Below the pieces are notes generated by a model, which searched no databases, was not told the origin of the DNA, and saw nothing but the letters and a program-made list of their open reading frames with translations. From Cyrtodaria siliqua (taxonomy: Eukaryota > Mollusca > Bivalvia > Adapedonta > Hiatellidae), in the NCBI GenBank assembly GCA_037043455.1, contig JAWPHD010007106.1, positions 1 through 64,000 on the forward strand: a stretch of 64,000 nt of DNA, written 5' to 3'. Within the stretch, counting starts at the first letter, position 1, and every line of letters starts with the position of its first letter. A program made the translations under genes and the position numbers. Of the stretch, positions 60,261 through 64,000 are shown in pieces.

Positions 60261-62780
60261 GAAAAGAGCACACGGCAAGCATTAAAAGAGCATTAAAGGA
60301 GCACACGGCAAGCATTAAAGGAGCACACGGCAATCTCGGTGTGTTTATTTTACACTGCAATGAAGCATTAAAGGAGCACACGACAAGCATTAAAGGAGCA
60401 CACGGCAATCTTGGTATGTTTATGTTACCTTGCAATCATTGAAGCATAAAAGGGACACATGGCAATCTTGGTTTGTTTATTTTACCCTGTAATGAAGCAT
60501 TAAAGGAGCATATGGCAATCTTGCTGTGTTTAGTTTATCCTGTAAAGGTGCACACGGCAATCTTGGTGTGTTTATTTTACCCTGCAATGAAGCACTAAAG
60601 GAGCACACGGCAATATTTGTGTGTTTATTTTACCCTGCAATGAAGCATTAAAGGAACACACGGCAAGCATTATAGGAGCACACGGCAATCTTGGTGTATA
60701 TATTTCACCCTGTTATGAAGCATTAAAGGAGCACACTGCAATCTTGGTGTGTTTATTTTACCCTGTAATGAAGCATTTAAGGACCACATGGCAAATTTGG
60801 TGTGTTTATTTTAATCTGTTATGAAGCTATTAAAGGAGCACACGGCAAGCATTAAAGGAGCACACGGCAATTTTGGTGTGTTTATTTTACCCTGCAATGA
60901 AACAATAAAAGGGACACATGGCAATCTTGGTGTGTATATTTTACCCTGTAATGAAGCATTAAAGGAGCACATAGCAATCTTGGTGTGTTTATTTTACCCT
61001 GTAATGAATCATTAAAGGAGCATACGGCAATCTTGGTGTGTTTATTTTACCCTGTAAAGGTGTACACGGCAATCTTGGTGTGTTTATTTTACCCTGCAAT
61101 GAAGCACTAAAGGAGCACACGGCAATATTAGTGAGTTTATTTTACCATGCAATAAAGCATTAAAGGAGCACATGGAAAGCATTAAAGGAGCACACGGCAA
61201 TCTTGGTGTGTATATTTTACCCTGTTATGAAGCATTAAAGGAGCACACGGCAATCTTGGTGTGTTTATTTTACCCTGTAATGAAGTTTTAAAGGAGCACA
61301 CGACAATCTTGATGTGTTTCTAATGAAGCATTAAAGGAGCACACGGCAATCTTGATGTGTTTGTAATGAAACATTAAAGGTGCACACGGCAATCTTGATG
61401 TGTTTATTTTCGCCTTTAATGAAGCATTAAAGGAGCACATGGCATATTGATGTGTTTATTTTGCCCTGCAATGAAACATTAAAGCAGCACACGGCTATCT
61501 AGATGTTCCTGGTGTGTTTATTTTACCCTGTAATGACGCATTAAAGGAGCACACGGCAATCTTGATGTGTTTATTTTACCCTGTAATGAAGCATTAAAGG
61601 AGCACACGGCAATCTTGGTGTGTTTATTTATCCTTTAATGAAGCATTAAAGGAGCACACGGCAATCTTGATGTGTTTATTTTACCCTGTAATAAAGCATT
61701 AAAGGACCACATGGCAATCTTGATGTGTTTATTTTACCATTTAATGAAGCATTAAAGGAACACACGGCAATCTTGGTGTGTTTATTTTACCCTTTAATGA
61801 AGCATTAAAGGAGCACACGGCAATCTTGGTGTGTTTATTTTACCCTTTAATGAAGCAATAATGGAGCACACAACAATCTTGATGTGTTTACTTTACCCTG
61901 TAATGAATCATTAAAGGACCACATGGCAATCTTGATGTGTTTATTTTACCCTGTTATGAAGCATTAAAGGACCACATGGCAATCTTGGTGTGTTTATTTT
62001 ACTCTGTAATGAAGCATTAAAAGAGCACACGGAAATCTTGATGTGTTTATTTTACCCTGTTATGAAGCATTAAAGGACCACATGGCAATCTTGGTGTGTT
62101 TATTTTACTCTGTAATGAAGCATTAAAGGACAAAATGGCAATCTTGATGTGTTTATTTTACCCTGTTATGAAGCATTAAAGGACCACATGGCAATCTTGG
62201 TGTGTTTATTTTACTCTGTAATGAAGCATTTAAGGAGCACACGGCAATCTTGATGTGTTTATTTTACCCTGTTATGAAGCATTAAAGGACCACATGGCAA
62301 TCTTGGTGTGTTTTTTTTAATGAAGCATTAAAGTAGCACACGGCAATCTTGATGTGTTTATTTTACCCTGCAATGAAACATAAAAGCAGCACACGGCAAT
62401 CTAGATGTTCCTAGTGTGTTTATTTTACCCTGGCAATCTAGGTGTGTTTATTTTACTTTGTAATGAAGCATTAAAGGAGCACACGGCAATCTTGATGTGT
62501 TTATTTTTAACGGAGCGTTAAAGGAGCACACGGCAATCTTGATGTGTTTATTTTACCCTGTAATGAATCATTAAAGGACCACATGGCAATCTTTGTGTGT
62601 TTATTTTACTCGGTAATGAAGAATTAAAGTAGCACACGGCAATCTTGATGTTCCTAGTGTGTTTATTTTACCCTGTAATGAAGCTATTAAAGGAGCACAC
62701 GGCAATCTTGTTTTTTATTTTACCCTGTAATGAAGCATTAAAGGAGCACACGGCAATCTTGATGTGTTTAATACTCGAGC
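60261..62780. repeat. 53-bp satellite, about 47 copies
   Basis: The unit holds GCATTAAAGGAGCACACGGC, AATCTTGGTGTGTTTATTTT and ACCCTGTAATGAA; consecutive starts at 61802 and 61855 give 53 bp. Many units are shortened. Between 61951 and 62290 a 106-bp dimer (CCTGTTATGAA/ACCACATGG alternating with CTCTGTAATGAA) repeats four times (61951, 62057, 62163, 62269). Short frames such as those at 60621 and 62645 are repeat artefacts. Confidence 0.95.
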
Positions 62781-62802
62781 CTACTATAAAAAAGTGTTGT
62801 CT

Positions 62803-63003
62803 TTCTGTTTCCCTACCTACAAAGGGCCCTACTAAAAATGGCTATACCCAAACTTTTTATAACAATGTTTTAACATTATTTTTTTGTTGCTATCTTCAGT
62901 ATATTTTTTGTTTAATTTCTTAAGGTGTTTATTGTCCTTGGCAAAAAAAATCACCTACCTACCTACCCATTTACGAAATCCTGAGTCGGGAAACAGAAAA
63001 CTT
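62803..63003. mobile_element. ~200-bp MITE-like inverted pair
   Basis: TTTCTGTTTCCC near 62804 and GGGAAACAGAAA near 62989 are perfect inverted matches. CTACCTAC words lie just inside both ends. It follows the 53-bp satellite almost directly. Confidence 0.55.
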
Positions 63004-63254
63004 TTTTGTAAGGATGGCCTCGCGATATCCCGTTTTTCCCTACATAACCTGCGTATGCGCAATCATTAATAATTATAATTAGAATAGTCAAAGGCAAATA
63101 ATTGTTTTTACATTTGTTACTAAGTATTGATTATTGCCCCACTTATTTAAAAACAAAACAAAAAAATAAATAAATAAAACTTGGTAAAATAACGGAAACA
63201 AATCTCAAATTTGTATTTAATTATATGAAAGAGGTTTAAAGTGAAAATGTTACA

Positions 63255-63320
63255 GGATTAATCGATGTGCTAATTTTAATGCATGATATAAATCTCAAGA
63301 GTGCCACGTGTCCCTTTAAC
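63255..63320 (+). repeat. Dispersed repeat end, partner at 43105-43180
   Basis: GATGTGCTAATTTTAATGC, CTCAAGAGTGCCACGTGTCC and CTTTAA match the earlier copy with substitutions. Confidence 0.75.
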
Positions 63321-63416
63321 GTTTATTTCCAGGCACTGTGTACATGTTATCTTAAATATATTGCATGCTACTGACTTTGATTCCATTATATGAAATCAAA
63401 CGTATAATGTACATAC

Positions 63417-63666
63417 AGGCCCGTAGCCTCAGTACAATTTTGAAAAAGTACCAAACATTGAATAAACAGTTTAATGTTATAGCTAATCAATAAATTAAAT
63501 ACCCTTGAATATACTTGTCTAATAAAGAACTGAAAGTCTTGCCTGTGGAATGCACTTAAAAAATCAGGAAATCTCATTTAGTCAACATTTTTTTCCTGGG
63601 GGCATGTCCTTAGACCCCGAGGAAGGGATTTGCATCGATTTAATTTCAGGGCTGGCTACTGGCCTA
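63417..63666. mobile_element. Possible hAT-like MITE, CAGGCCCGTAGCC end
   Basis: CAGGCCCGTAGCCTCAG (63417) is an imperfect inverted match to GGGCTGGCTACTGGCC (about 63649). Just inside the right end, CCTGGGGGCATGTCC and GACCCCGAGGAAG resemble the GC-rich subterminal block common in marine hAT families (from memory). Confidence 0.45.
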
Positions 63667-64000
63667 AATGGCAAGCATTGTGTATGTGTTGATAACTATA
63701 GACACATTTCTTTAAAAGGAAAATAAACCAGCAATGATGGAATGTTGATTTAGACCAACGAGTTTGGATGTCAATTACAAATTAATTATGCGGTATATTG
63801 GTGATGTGGTGGTGGTGGAGGTCATCATACATTATTAGTGTGCAGGAGCGTAGCTGGGCGCTATTAAGTTTAGGCCCAATCAATTGAGCATCATAGCCGC
63901 AAAGTTGCTAGTTGGCTATGGCAGCCTGCTCGCCCCCTCGCCCATTATGTTTTAAAATTAAATGTAAGATGGTGCCTTCTTACGAGTTTGGGGAGACTTT
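63667..64000. other. No gene recognised at the window end
   Basis: A GGTGGTGGTGG tract lies near 63810. GGAGCGTAGCTGGGCGC near 63846 may be another transposon end cut by the window. Confidence 0.35.

Noticed and set aside
60621..61015. Frames of 64-67 codons (FILPCNEALKEHTA...)
   Set aside because: Products of the 53-bp satellite, which also shifts frame each unit.
47241..62780. CRISPR-like arrays
   Set aside because: Repeats are head to tail with no unique spacers, no cas genes, and a eukaryotic setting.

Overview
The window looks like noncoding, repeat-saturated DNA from a marine bivalve mollusc. I infer this from AT-rich sequence, the molluscan TGACCTTGACC and GGACGGACGG tandem families, tRNA-headed SINEs, many short terminal-inverted-repeat (TIR) transposons, and coding fossils of kinds common in bivalve genomes. 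The species cannot be fixed from sequence alone. Nothing bacterial or viral was seen.

Layout. 1-6.1 kb: a 2.57-kb non-autonomous hAT-like element (422-2989, 5-bp target duplication, empty site readable), then a decayed tandem family full of TGACCTTTGACC-type motifs, with a nested hairpin at 3605-3852. 6.1-9.7 kb: a composite TTAA-ended element carrying a second TGACCTTGACC array and a clean hAT-like insertion, then a SINE. 9.86-10.40 kb: the best host coding sequence, an intact minus-strand first exon of 182 codons related to CXorf38 / the N-terminus of molluscan DZIP3-like proteins. 10.5-15.6 kb: tandem repeats and MITEs. 15.6-20.2 kb: a Mutator-like transposase pseudogene (two exons, one readable intron) broken by two MITEs and point mutations, lying between two copies of a ~260-bp direct repeat, beside a minus-strand fragment like the zinc-binding loop of His-Me homing endonucleases. 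20.5-22.8 kb: two hAT elements almost touching; the second keeps a BED-finger transposase fossil. 22.8-28.0 kb: two SINEs and ~320-bp dimeric repeat arrays, one holding a tiny reverse-transcriptase scrap. 28-33 kb: MITE-like foldbacks and a LINE 3' fossil. 33.2-36.1 kb: a coding pseudogene of unknown function split by a 2.1-kb TTAA element whose removal restores the frame.

36-47 kb: a Tc1-like MITE pair, a SINE running into a 630-bp compound tetranucleotide microsatellite, two more SINEs, a 47-bp satellite (43.7-44.65 kb) and a plus-strand LINE reverse-transcriptase fossil (45-46.3 kb). 47.24-60.26 kb: a 13-kb satellite of about 325 copies of a 40-bp monomer with multi-kb higher-order duplications. 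It abuts, through one inverted monomer, a 53-bp satellite (60.26-62.78 kb). The last 1.2 kb holds small TIR repeats.

Function. Apart from the CXorf38-like exon I see no gene likely to be working. The main interest is structural: transposon insertions that can be undone base by base, mobile elements carrying tandem arrays, and a satellite-rich block with hairpin-forming monomers.
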